A stretch of 64,000 nt of DNA from the NCBI GenBank assembly GCA_016712285.1, contig JADJRK010000001.1, forward strand, positions 1,364,001 through 1,428,000. Direction: 5' to 3'. Source of the stretch: Planctomycetota bacterium. Lineage in GTDB: Bacteria > Planctomycetota > UBA8742 > UBA2392. Each line of letters opens with the position of its first letter. Position 1 is the stretch's first letter. A program made the translations under genes and the position numbers. The notes under the pieces are model-generated. The model made no database searches, was not told the DNA's origin, and saw nothing but the letters and a program-made list of their open reading frames with translations. Positions 17,920 to 25,679 of the stretch are shown here, one piece after another.

Positions 17920-18912
17920 ATGCGAAACATGCTGCTGTGCAGGTTGCTGCCCGCCCTGATCATCGCCATGGCGGCAGGCGCCGCCGGCTTCGTCGCTGGC
18001 GCGCAAGACACGGCCAAGCCGGCCGAAAAGACACTCAAGGTGAACGAAGTCGCCCGCGTGGGTCAAAGTGTGATCACCGCCGAGGATTTTATTGAACGCC
18101 TGCTTGAGGTCGAACGCATCCTGTATGCCGACCGGCGCAACGGCGGCATGGTGATCGACGACCTTGTCGCCGAGCGCATGCTTGAACTCGAGGCTGAGCG
18201 CATCGGCATCACCGTAAAGCCGCGCGAAACAGGCGATGAAGAAGAAGAATTGGACAAGCTGTGGCAGGGCGAGTTCCAGCGCTGGAACGAAGAGGTGCTG
18301 GCCGACCAGCGCAAGCGCGGCGCCAAAGAGCAGAAGAAGACCTGGCTTGAGTTTCTGCGCGACCGCTTCGGTATGACTGACGCCGACTACAAGCGCTGGC
18401 TGAACACGACCGCCAAACGCAACTTGAAGCTGCGGCTGGTAGTGAATTACTGGGAAGATTCCAACGAGCGTGCCGAGGCCTGGGGCCTTCGTGTCGAGTC
18501 GAAAGAACTTGCCACCCAGCTTCGCCAGCGCTTTGTGCAGGGCGAAAGTTTCACCAACCTGGCGCGCGACCACAGCAACGAGTCGCGCACCCGCGAAGTC
18601 GGCGGGCGCATCGGCAACGTGTGGCGCAACGACGGGCGCCTCGACACCGAGGTGGAAGCCGTGTTCTGGAAACTCAAAAAAGACGGCATTTCTGAGCCCG
18701 TGGAAACACCGCACGGCTGGTGGCTGGTCGTGCGCAAAGAAGGCCGGCTTGCCAACGAAGCGCCGTTCTGGGACCTGCGCGAAGAATTGCTCAAACGCCC
18801 GAACGTGGACCAGAATCGCTTCCAGGCGTGGCGAAATGCCGTTGCAGCCAGCGGCCGATACGCCTATGAACGTCGCATGCCCGGCTGGGACTGCGCAGCC
18901 AACCAACCGTAA
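17920..18912 (+). CDS. Secreted parvulin-type peptidyl-prolyl isomerase (SurA-like), copy 2
   Basis: 330 residues; AAGGAG upstream of ATG 17920 and only nine bases after copy 1, so clearly one operon. Signal peptide MRNMLLCRLLPALIIAMAAGAAG...AQ. It shares KTLKVNEVARVGQSVITAEDF with copy 1 (KTLKVNEVMRVGDKIITAEQL), showing tandem duplication. The rotamase core is recognisable (FVQGESFTNLARDHSNES, GGRIGNVWR, VETPHGWWLVVRKEGRL) and closer to canonical parvulins than in copy 1. The tail RRMPGWDCAANQP matches the RR-PGWD of copy 1. scpB follows at 18924. Confidence 0.88.
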   Translation: MRNMLLCRLLPALIIAMAAGAAGFVAGAQDTAKPAEKTLKVNEVARVGQSVITAEDFIERLLEVERILYADRRNGGMVIDDLVAERMLELEAERIGITVKPRETGDEEEELDKLWQGEFQRWNEEVLADQRKRGAKEQKKTWLEFLRDRFGMTDADYKRWLNTTAKRNLKLRLVVNYWEDSNERAEAWGLRVESKELATQLRQRFVQGESFTNLARDHSNESRTREVGGRIGNVWRNDGRLDTEVEAVFWKLKKDGISEPVETPHGWWLVVRKEGRLANEAPFWDLREELLKRPNVDQNRFQAWRNAVAASGRYAYERRMPGWDCAANQP

Positions 18913-18923
18913 CCGCATCGCCA

Positions 18924-19610
18924 ATGAATATGGACGAGCACGATATTCCTGAGGACACAGCCAGCGACGAGACTTCGGCCGGCGACGTCATTGCCCTGGG
19001 CGCGATCCCGCAGGACGCGCTGATGTCAAAGCTTGAGGCGCTGCTGTTCGTGCACGCCAAGCCGGTCAGCGCCCGACGCCTTGGCGAGCTGGTGGGCCTT
19101 GCCAGCGTGATTCCAGTAAAGCAGGCCCTGGAAGCATTGCAGAAGCGCTATGACGCTATCGGCAGCGCGTTCAGTCTGCAGGAACTTGCCAAGGGCTACA
19201 CGCTAACCACGCGGCCTGAGCACGACGACTTGCTGAAGCAATTGGTGCGCGAACGCGAGGCACAGAAGCTGTCGCCGGCAACGCTGGAGGCGCTGGCGAT
19301 CATTGCCTACAAGCAGCCGATCGGCCGCGGTGAGCTAGAAAACATTCGCGGCGCGGGCAGCGACCACTTGGTGCGCGCTCTGCTTGATCGTGGGCTGGTA
19401 AAGGTCACTGAACGCGACAGCAGCAAGCCCGGCAACCCCGCGCTGTACGGCACCACGGGCGAATTCCTGCGCGTGTTCGGCCTGCGCGGCATCAGCGAGT
19501 TGCCCACCGAGGGCGACCTGGCAGCACCCGCTGACAGCGACGCCGACGAAGACGAACCCGTAATCGAACAAGCCGAAGTCAAAGCACCGGATTCAACCGA
19601 CGACGAGTAG
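18924..19610 (+). CDS. scpB: Segregation and condensation protein B
   Basis: 228 residues; partner of SMC and ScpA in the bacterial condensin complex. Recognised from the double winged-helix pattern: EALLFVHAKPVSARRLGELVGL, then the ScpB signature LSPATLEALAIIAYKQPIGRGELENIRG, followed by LLDRGLVKVTERDSSKPGNPALYGTTGEFL. The acidic C-terminal tail (DSDADEDEPVIEQ) is typical. It starts 11 bases after the second PPIase, so it is likely co-transcribed. No scpA is in the window. The stop codon abuts a REP-like double hairpin. Confidence 0.95.
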   Translation: MNMDEHDIPEDTASDETSAGDVIALGAIPQDALMSKLEALLFVHAKPVSARRLGELVGLASVIPVKQALEALQKRYDAIGSAFSLQELAKGYTLTTRPEHDDLLKQLVREREAQKLSPATLEALAIIAYKQPIGRGELENIRGAGSDHLVRALLDRGLVKVTERDSSKPGNPALYGTTGEFLRVFGLRGISELPTEGDLAAPADSDADEDEPVIEQAEVKAPDSTDDE

Positions 19611-19655
19611 TGCAGGCGTCTCGCCTGCACCGGCTGTGGACATCCTGTCCACGGC
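19610..19655. repeat. REP-like double hairpin after scpB
   Basis: Hairpin 1: GTGCAGGCG (19610-19618), TCT, CGCCTGCAC (19622-19630). Hairpin 2: GTGGACA (19636-19642), TCC, TGTCCAC (19646-19652). The GCAGGCGTC-CGCCTGC unit recurs at 29103-29119. It begins on the last base of the scpB stop codon. Confidence 0.7.
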
Positions 19656-19680
19656 AGAGCGACCACGGTATGACTTGCGT

Positions 19681-20529
19681 ATGGACCTGGCCGACGATCA
19701 CTTCACCCTTACCGGCGCCAACGGCGCGCTGATTCGTGGCGACGTCTATCTGCCTAATGCCGCAAACCCGCCGCTGGTGGTCGTGATCCCCGGCTTCAAG
19801 GGCTTCAAGGATTGGGGCTTCTTTCCGTGGCTGGGCGCGCACCTGGCGCAGGCCGGCATCGCCGTCGCGTGCATCAACCTTTCACACTGCGGCATCGGCA
19901 CCAACCCCGAGACGTTTGAGCGGCTTGACCTTTTCGAAGCCGACACCTGGAGCAAGCGCCTGTTCGACATCCAGCAGGTGCTGCACGCCGCGCAGCACGG
20001 ATTTTTGACGCAGAAAGCCACGCCAAACCCGGCGCGCCTGGGGCTGCTGGGCCACAGTATGGGCGGGGGAGCGGCGCTGCTGGCAGCCTCAAAGGACCCA
20101 CGTGTGCGCAGCGTGGTCACGCTGGCCGGCGTTGCCCACGCGAATCGCATCCCAGACGAGATTGCGCGCGCGCAACTTGCCGCCATGGGCCACGTCGCCG
20201 TCGAGAATGCCCGCACGAAACAGACCATGCGCATCGGCCGCGAGTTTTTTGAAGAAGTGTGGGCCAACCCCGGGGTGTTCAGCGTGACCGACGCGGCGCG
20301 AACCCTTACCGTCCCATGGTTGATCGTGCATGGCGCAGACGACGAAACCGTGCCACTGGATGAAGCCTATGTACTGCTGGATGCCGCGGGCGACCGCGAC
20401 AACGTGAAGATGCTCACGCTCGACGGCACCGGCCACACATTCGGCGCCGCACATCCGTTTGCTGGCCCGACGACCGAACTCGAACAGGCAGCCGACGCCG
20501 CAGCGGCGCACTTTTTGCGCACGCTTTGA
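19681..20529 (+). CDS. Alpha/beta hydrolase (dienelactone-hydrolase/BAAT-like)
   Basis: 282 residues from ATG 19681; an in-frame GTG at 19636 is unlikely because it lies inside the REP-like hairpin. The fold is clear: VVVIPGFKGFKDWGFFPWLG with the oxyanion-hole region, the nucleophile elbow GHSMGGG (Ser in GxSxG), VPWLIVHGADDETVPL carrying the catalytic Asp, and GTGHTFGAAHPF carrying the His. The substrate cannot be read from the sequence. No signal peptide, so cytoplasmic. Confidence 0.88.
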   Translation: MDLADDHFTLTGANGALIRGDVYLPNAANPPLVVVIPGFKGFKDWGFFPWLGAHLAQAGIAVACINLSHCGIGTNPETFERLDLFEADTWSKRLFDIQQVLHAAQHGFLTQKATPNPARLGLLGHSMGGGAALLAASKDPRVRSVVTLAGVAHANRIPDEIARAQLAAMGHVAVENARTKQTMRIGREFFEEVWANPGVFSVTDAARTLTVPWLIVHGADDETVPLDEAYVLLDAAGDRDNVKMLTLDGTGHTFGAAHPFAGPTTELEQAADAAAAHFLRTL

Positions 20530-20712
20530 CCGCTGACGGCGTTGTCAATGCCGCGTTGCTGCGCAGGCGCAGGGATGGTTTCGCGCCACGCCCGCGTTTT
20601 GTATCGAGAATCACAGGCCACTGGCGCGTACTGCGCGAGTTGCACAATATGCCCTTGTGATGCTTGGGTGTGGAACTAGTCTCTTCGCCCTGTCACATTG
20701 CGCCGGGATGCC

Positions 20713-21063
20713 ATGATTCGCTTCTCTTACGATCCGCCGAAGGACCGCAACTTCGCTTTCGAGCACTTCTCGCTTGAGGGTGACAATGAGCGCGGCTACG
20801 TCCTGCTGGCATGGAGCACCGCTCCGGCTGAAGACGGCGAACCCAAGATGATGCAAGCGTGGTTTGAAACCCTTGGCGAAGCGCTGAATCACTGCGTGTC
20901 GGAACACTGCATCATGCGCGAAGACTGGCACGCCCCCACCGTGGCACCGCCGGTCAGCAAGTTCGAGCGCAGCGACCGCGGCCGCCGCACCCGCGAGTCA
21001 AACGTCCTGAACGAAAAGAACGTGCGCGACCGTGAAGACAAAGACAGTAAGCCCAAGGGCTGA
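20713..21063 (+). CDS. Small hypothetical protein
   Basis: 116 residues from ATG 20713 (MIRFSYDPPKDRNFAFEHFS). The N-terminal two thirds look like a compact alpha/beta domain (MMQAWFETLGEALNHCVSEH). The C-terminus is highly charged and probably disordered (RSDRGRRTRESNVLNEKNVRDREDKDSKPKG). No family recognised. The 183 bases upstream hold nothing I can name. Confidence 0.6.
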   Translation: MIRFSYDPPKDRNFAFEHFSLEGDNERGYVLLAWSTAPAEDGEPKMMQAWFETLGEALNHCVSEHCIMREDWHAPTVAPPVSKFERSDRGRRTRESNVLNEKNVRDREDKDSKPKG

Positions 21064-21124
21064 TAGGCATTCGCGCACGAACACCGTTGCCCGTTGAGCC
21101 CCACGGTCGTATCAACAGCGCACG

Positions 21125-21805
21125 ATGACGAGCGCGAACCCCTGGCTTCTGGCTGTGCACCTGATCTCGCTGATCGTCTGGATCGGCGGGTTGCTGGCGC
21201 TTTCGCGGCTGCTGTCGTTTCATGTGAAGCAGGAACAGGCCCTGCGTGCGCAGCTCTCGCCATTTGAGAGGCGGCTGTATCGACTTGCGATCATGCCCGC
21301 CGGCGCGCTTGCCATTATCACGGGCTTGATGATGCTGCACGGCGTCGGCTCGGTGAACTTTTCCAGCGTCGGCAATGCGTTGGCGTTTCATTTCAAGCCG
21401 CGCCTGCCCAACGGCGACCCTTCGCCCTGGTACGTCACCTTTCATGTCAAACTTGTGTCGGTAACTGTGCTGTTTCTCGGTGATGTCTGGCTTGGCCGGC
21501 AGGTGTCCCACCTGGCAGCCGGTCGCACGACGGCGGGGTGGCCCTTGGGGGCGCTGCTTGCCCTGGCCGGCATCCTGATCGGCCTGGTCACCACATGGCT
21601 GCTGCTGTCGTCGCTTGGGGTCAGCTACGGGCGGCAGGTTGGTTACGGTGTGGGGTTTGCGCTGGCCGGCGCAGGTTTCTGGTTCGGGCGCAGGCTGCAA
21701 GGCGCCGCGCGGTTCGACGCAATGCACGCAGCCTTTGGTGCGCTGGCACTGCTGATCGTCGTGCTCATGATCGCAAAGCCGCTGGCTTTCGGCGCACCGC
21801 TGTAA
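21125..21805 (+). CDS. HemJ/CopD-like membrane protein (putative protoporphyrinogen oxidase)
   Basis: 226 residues with five or six hydrophobic segments. HLISLIVWIGGLLALSRL at the N-terminus, RRLYRLAIMPAGALAIITGLMML and WYVTFHVKLVSVTVL have the spacing of HemJ (UPF0093), whose conserved His, Arg and HxKL residues bind heme. HemJ oxidises protoporphyrinogen IX in the membrane. The length is greater than typical HemJ (about 140-150), with extra C-terminal helices, so a CopD-like or other heme-membrane role is possible. hemL lies elsewhere in the window. Its 3' end overlaps the convergent rsmG by 41 bases. Confidence 0.65.
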   Translation: MTSANPWLLAVHLISLIVWIGGLLALSRLLSFHVKQEQALRAQLSPFERRLYRLAIMPAGALAIITGLMMLHGVGSVNFSSVGNALAFHFKPRLPNGDPSPWYVTFHVKLVSVTVLFLGDVWLGRQVSHLAAGRTTAGWPLGALLALAGILIGLVTTWLLLSSLGVSYGRQVGYGVGFALAGAGFWFGRRLQGAARFDAMHAAFGALALLIVVLMIAKPLAFGAPL

Positions 21806-22427
21806 CATGCACGCACAGGTGGCGCTGTACGTCGGGCATATGCGGCACATTGAACGGGATCACGTTCCAGTCACGCTCGTTCGGTTTGCAGGCCGCGATT
21901 TCCTGCGCGATCACTTCGGCGCGGCCTTTCCAGGCAAGCATCCGACAACCGCCCGCGCGCTGGCGCACGGTGCCCGCCAGCAGCTTGTCGAGCGTACCGT
22001 AAGCGCTGGACAGGATCTGCGTGAATCGCTCTTTCACTTCCTTGACGTCGCTGTGCAGCACGCGCACCCGCGGGGCATAGCGCGCGCAGGCCTCGCGCAG
22101 AAAGTCGCACTTCTTGCGCTTGCTCTCAATCAGCGCCATCGAGGGCATGTCCAGCGCGATCGCCAATGGCAACCCCGGCAACCCGCCCCCCGTGCCGACA
22201 TCGGCTGTGGCGGACTTCACCAGCACGTGCTTCCAGGGCGCGAGCGAGTTCAGCAGGTTGTTTTTCAGCGACTCGAGCTCGGTGCGATAGCCGGTCAGGT
22301 TGAACTGCGAGTTCGTCTCAAGCAGGAAGTCGTGATAGCCGATCAGGCGCTCAAGCCGCTCTGCGGGCAGTTCCAGGGCAAGCTCGGCCAGCGCACCCAC
22401 GAGCAATTGTCGGTTCTCTTCCTGCAT
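21765..22427 (-). CDS. rsmG: 16S rRNA (guanine-527-N7)-methyltransferase
   Basis: 220 residues. The SAM motif DVGTGGGLPGLPLAIA is diagnostic for RsmG (GidB), as are the N-terminal helical segment YHDFLLETNSQFNLTGYR and LIESKRKKCDFLREA. The last 40 residues (from PFNVPHMPDVQRH) are atypical and overlap the convergent hemJ-like gene, so the C-terminus may be an extension read through after loss of an earlier stop. It is the last gene of an apparent sigma factor, methyltransferase, rsmG run on the minus strand. Confidence 0.93.
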   Translation of the reverse strand: MQEENRQLLVGALAELALELPAERLERLIGYHDFLLETNSQFNLTGYRTELESLKNNLLNSLAPWKHVLVKSATADVGTGGGLPGLPLAIALDMPSMALIESKRKKCDFLREACARYAPRVRVLHSDVKEVKERFTQILSSAYGTLDKLLAGTVRQRAGGCRMLAWKGRAEVIAQEIAACKPNERDWNVIPFNVPHMPDVQRHLCVHVTAVRRKPAALRS

Positions 22428-22464
22428 GGTACCTGACGTACAGAATTGCTGACGCGCCGTACAG

Positions 22465-23073
22465 TCAATACTCGCGCCGAAAGAACATGCCTGCTTCGTG
22501 ATCCGGCAGAGCCTCGCTGTGCTGTAGCGTGAAGTCGAGCGAGTTCAGCACTTTCTCAAACTCCGCGGCATCCCAGCGGGCGCGGAAAATCGGCCCCAGC
22601 GGTGTGTCTTCAAAGCCTTCTTGGTCGCCCAGCGCCAGCCGCACGTACAGCAGTCCGCCCGGCCGCAACGCACCATGCACAGACGCCAGCGCACGGGCAA
22701 CTTCCGCACGGGGCACGTGCATGAACACGCTTTCGGTCCAGGCGCCGTCAAAACTGTTGGCATCCACGGGCAACGCGCGCGCGTCGCCCGGCAGAAACAC
22801 GCCCTGCGGGTAAAGCCTTCTTGCAAGTTCAAGGACCGATTCAGACGCATCGACGGCTGTCGCGGTGCCGCCGCACTCGTCTACCTGTCGGCAGCGTAAT
22901 GCCACTTCTGCGCCCATAACCACGACCCGCGGTAGCGGTCGTCCCGTGCGGAGCAGAAATGACTCGACCCGCGCCTTGCCGGGCTGCGGGTCGAGGGGAT
23001 GCAAAGGATTGCCCAACTTCTGCTCGGCCATCCGGCCGTAGGTCTGAAGCGTGATCGCCACCGCATCGCTCAT
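22465..23073 (-). CDS. SAM-dependent methyltransferase-like protein
   Basis: 202 residues. The class I fold is evident from TATAVDASESVLELARRL (motif II), GDARALPVDANSFDGAWTESVFMHVP (motifs III/IV) and ALRPGGLLYVRL. Motif I, normally DxGxGxG, reads VVMGAEVALRCRQVDECGG and lacks the glycine triplet, so SAM binding may be altered. It lies 37 bases before rsmG and 36 after the ECF sigma factor gene. The preceding gap holds a small hairpin, GCGTGG/CCACGC. Substrate unknown. Confidence 0.75.
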   Translation of the reverse strand: MSDAVAITLQTYGRMAEQKLGNPLHPLDPQPGKARVESFLLRTGRPLPRVVVMGAEVALRCRQVDECGGTATAVDASESVLELARRLYPQGVFLPGDARALPVDANSFDGAWTESVFMHVPRAEVARALASVHGALRPGGLLYVRLALGDQEGFEDTPLGPIFRARWDAAEFEKVLNSLDFTLQHSEALPDHEAGMFFRREY

Positions 23074-23109
23074 GCACGCGTGGTTACCACGCCTAACGGC
23101 TGCTGCAAG

Positions 23110-23709
23110 TTAAGACTGCGAAGGCACAGTCTCTAGCGATGAAAAGTAGTCCCGCAGGAAAGACTTTGCCCGCGACAGGCGCGACATCACGGTGCCCACA
23201 GGCACATGCAGCGTGCCCGCGATGTCTTTGTAGCTCTTCTCGCCGACGACGTTCATCAGCAGCACATCGCGATAACGCTCGTCAAGCTCGTGCAGGCCCT
23301 GGCGCAGTTCGCGCGGCAGGCTGTCCAGGAACGCGCTGTCCGCCAGCATCGTCTCGGGCGACTGCTCCATGAGGTTGGGCCGCACTTCATAGTGGGCGCG
23401 GTCGCGCACGGTTTCTTCCATGCCCGAAATGCTGGTGCCGTCGGGTCGCTTGACGCGCCGGCGGTACTGCGAGATGTACAGGTTGAACTGCAGCCGCGAC
23501 AACCACGCCTTGAGGTTCGTGCCCGGCTGGTACATGTGCCACTTGCGCAGGCCGAGGGTGTAGGTGTCCTGAACGAGATCTTCCGCATCGTTCTGGTTGC
23601 GGGTGAGCTTCATCGCCTTCGAAAAAAGGTAGTTCATCAAAGGCAGCGTCGCGGTTTCGAATTCGGAGTCGTGTGAGGCAAGTTGCGGGTGCTCGATCTC
23701 ACTGATCAT
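23110..23709 (-). CDS. ECF-type RNA polymerase sigma factor
   Basis: 199 residues from ATG 23709, with GAGGA six bases upstream. Region 2: TLPLMNYLFSKAMKLTRNQNDAEDLVQDTYTLGL and WLSRLQFNLYISQYRR. Region 4: ELDERYRDVLLMNVVGEKSYKDIAGTLHVPVGTVMSRLSRAKSFL, including the helix-turn-helix. No anti-sigma gene is adjacent; the downstream neighbour is a methyltransferase. It is divergent from the thiolase across about 330 bases. Confidence 0.93.
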   Translation of the reverse strand: MISEIEHPQLASHDSEFETATLPLMNYLFSKAMKLTRNQNDAEDLVQDTYTLGLRKWHMYQPGTNLKAWLSRLQFNLYISQYRRRVKRPDGTSISGMEETVRDRAHYEVRPNLMEQSPETMLADSAFLDSLPRELRQGLHELDERYRDVLLMNVVGEKSYKDIAGTLHVPVGTVMSRLSRAKSFLRDYFSSLETVPSQS

Positions 23710-24036
23710 CGCTCATCCTCTACTTTTGGGTAGGTGGCCACTGTTGACCAACCGTCCGGTTAGTTAAGGATATAACGTCATTGGGCCCATCGTCACAGTG
23801 CAAATCGGCTAATTCGTAAAGAATTCTTGACCGTCCAGTCATTCTGGACTTCTATCATTCCTTTATGGTTCAACGGCCTTTCCTTCACATTACCGGACCA
23901 AACCGGCCCACAAAGCCCGGATGCAGCCGACACCCCACCGCGTTTCAATAGATAGCCGGCACCCATGCCCAATGCCTGACCCGGGTGCAGTCGTTTGTTA
24001 CAGTGCGATTTTGGACCCAGAAACGAGAGCCGATCC
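23710..24036. other. Intergenic region between sigma factor and thiolase genes
   Basis: About 330 bases of lower GC than the surroundings, as expected for two divergent promoters. The inverted repeat GTCCAG-N5-CTGGAC lies at 23833-23849, directly after TTGACC, a possible -35 for the thiolase; no convincing -10 at proper spacing can be fixed. Nothing else is recognised. Confidence 0.5.
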
Positions 24037-25218
24037 ATGCGAAACGCCGTCATCTGCGAAGCACTCCGCACCCCTACCGGGAAATTTCAGGGGTCCCTGA
24101 CCCCATTCGAAGCGCCTAAGCTGGGCGCTGAAGTCATCAAGGCGCTGCTCAAACGCACCGGCATCAAGCCCGACAAGATTGACGAAGTCATCATGGGCAA
24201 CGTGCTGCAGGCCGGCCTTGGCCAGAACCCGGCGCGCCAAGCCGCGCTGTTCGGCGGCTTGCCCGACAAGACACCCGCCATGACGATCAATAAAGTCTGC
24301 GGCAGCGCGCTAAAATCCGTGGCGCTTGCTGCCCAGGCGATTCGCGCCGGTGACGCTGACTGCATCATCGCCGGCGGTTTTGAAAGCATGACCAACTCGC
24401 CATACGCGATTCCCCAGGCCCGGACCGGCGCGCGCCTTGGCCACGTGCAGATGATCGACCTGATGATCACCGACGGCTTGTGGGACAAGTACAACGACTT
24501 CCACATGGGCATGACCGGCGAACTGGTTGCCGAAGAGTACAAGGTCTCGCGCGCTGAACAGGACGAGTTCGCGTACCACAGCCACATGAAGGCAGCCGCG
24601 GCCATCAAGAGCGGCGCGTTCAAGGACGAGATCGTTCCCATCGAGATCAAGGGCCGGAAAGGCGAAGTCACGGTGTTCGACACCGACGAGACCGTGCGCG
24701 CAGACAGCACGATTGACGCGCTGGGCAAGCTCAAGCCCGCGTTCAAGAAAGATGGCACCGTTACCGCCGGCAACGCGCCCAGCGTCAACGACGGCGCCAG
24801 CGCGGTGCTGGTCTGCGCCGAGGACCAGGCCAAAGAGTTGGGCCTCAAGCCGCTTGCGCGCATCACCGGCTACGCCACGGGCGGCGTTGAGCCGAAGTGG
24901 GTGATGATGGCGCCGGTTGAAGCCGTGAAGAACCTGGAAAAGAAGACGGGCGTGAACATCAGCGCGTACGACCTGGTTGAGTTCAATGAGGCGTTTGCCG
25001 TGGCGGCGGTGGCGCTGACACGCACGCTGAAGCTTGACCCGGCAAAGGTCAACGTCAACGGCGGCGCCGTGGCCCTGGGCCACGCCATTGGCAGCAGCGG
25101 CAGCCGCATCCTGACCACGCTGATTTACGCGCTGCGCAACCGCAAGCTGAAGACCGGGCTGGCCGGCCTGTGCCTGGGCGGCGGCAACGCCGTGGCAGTC
25201 AGCATCGAATTGATCTGA
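24037..25218 (+). CDS. Thiolase (acetyl-CoA C-acetyltransferase)
   Basis: 393 residues from ATG 24037, the usual thiolase length. Condenses two acetyl-CoA or thiolytically cleaves 3-ketoacyl-CoA. Catalytic cysteine in NKVCGSALKSVALA; GGFESMTNSPY; NEAFAVAAVAL; histidine in GGAVALGHAIGSSGSRIL; second cysteine in LCLGGGNAVAV. These are the full active-site set of type II/PhaA-AtoB thiolases. It stands alone with its own terminator, so whether it serves beta-oxidation, ketone or polyhydroxyalkanoate metabolism cannot be told. Confidence 0.96.
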   Translation: MRNAVICEALRTPTGKFQGSLTPFEAPKLGAEVIKALLKRTGIKPDKIDEVIMGNVLQAGLGQNPARQAALFGGLPDKTPAMTINKVCGSALKSVALAAQAIRAGDADCIIAGGFESMTNSPYAIPQARTGARLGHVQMIDLMITDGLWDKYNDFHMGMTGELVAEEYKVSRAEQDEFAYHSHMKAAAAIKSGAFKDEIVPIEIKGRKGEVTVFDTDETVRADSTIDALGKLKPAFKKDGTVTAGNAPSVNDGASAVLVCAEDQAKELGLKPLARITGYATGGVEPKWVMMAPVEAVKNLEKKTGVNISAYDLVEFNEAFAVAAVALTRTLKLDPAKVNVNGGAVALGHAIGSSGSRILTTLIYALRNRKLKTGLAGLCLGGGNAVAVSIELI

Positions 25219-25240
25219 AGCAGCCGCAACCGAAAACACG

Positions 25241-25267
25241 AGCCCCCTGCATAAGCAGGGGGCTTTT
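25241..25267 (+). terminator. Intrinsic terminator of the thiolase gene
   Basis: AGCCCCCTGC, loop ATAA, GCAGGGGGCT, then TTTTGTTT: a 10-bp perfect stem 22 bases after the stop codon. Read on the other strand there is no strong T-run, so it serves mainly the + strand. Confidence 0.9.
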
Positions 25268-25286
25268 GTTTGATGGCCTCGCCGAC

Positions 25287-25625
25287 TTATCGGTCTTCGA
25301 AAACCTCGCGCTCTTCGTACTCGATTTGCAGAAAGCGGCCGCGCACGAACGTGCGCCAGTCGTCGGGCACGTTGGGCAGGCGGCTGTCCTCAAGCAGCTT
25401 GGGGCCCCAGTGGCGCTCAAGCTCGTCGTAGATCAGGTCCTGGATTTCGCAGCCAAGCTTGCTTACCCGGCGCGCCGCATCATCGGCGCCCTTGGGGTCG
25501 CCGCCGCGGATGCAGGCTTCTTTGGTCGCCAGCAGCGCGTCGTACTCGCTGTCCATGGCGCGGAACTTCTCAAGAAAGTCCTGCGAAGTCCGAACGATGA
25601 AGTTGACTTTGTCGCCTGTACCCAT
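25287..25625 (-). CDS. Small hypothetical protein, helical and charged
   Basis: 112 residues from ATG 25625, which has GGAGG upstream; a longer start exists at 25658. The sequence (DFLEKFRAMDSEYDALLATKEACIRGG, then DLIYDELERHWGPKLLED) predicts alpha-helices. No signal peptide, no family recognised. It follows the phosphodiesterase gene by 54 bases on the same strand, so it may be its operon partner. Confidence 0.65.
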   Translation of the reverse strand: MGTGDKVNFIVRTSQDFLEKFRAMDSEYDALLATKEACIRGGDPKGADDAARRVSKLGCEIQDLIYDELERHWGPKLLEDSRLPNVPDDWRTFVRGRFLQIEYEEREVFEDR

Positions 25626-25679
25626 GCTTGCCTCCGCGTCTTCAACGTATCGGCCCACCGCTTTGTTTCAAGACGGTGG

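Noticed and set aside
16717..18924. Long minus-strand open frame (over 700 codons) opposite the PPIase genes
   Set aside because: Composition is typical of the antisense of high-GC genes (rich in His, Leu, Val, Arg), no motif, and the + strand holds two well-formed PPIases with signal peptides and ribosome sites.
23833..23849. GTCCAG-N5-CTGGAC as operator of the thiolase
   Set aside because: Short palindrome in a single location with no matching partner site or placed promoter; kept only as a note in the intergenic entry.
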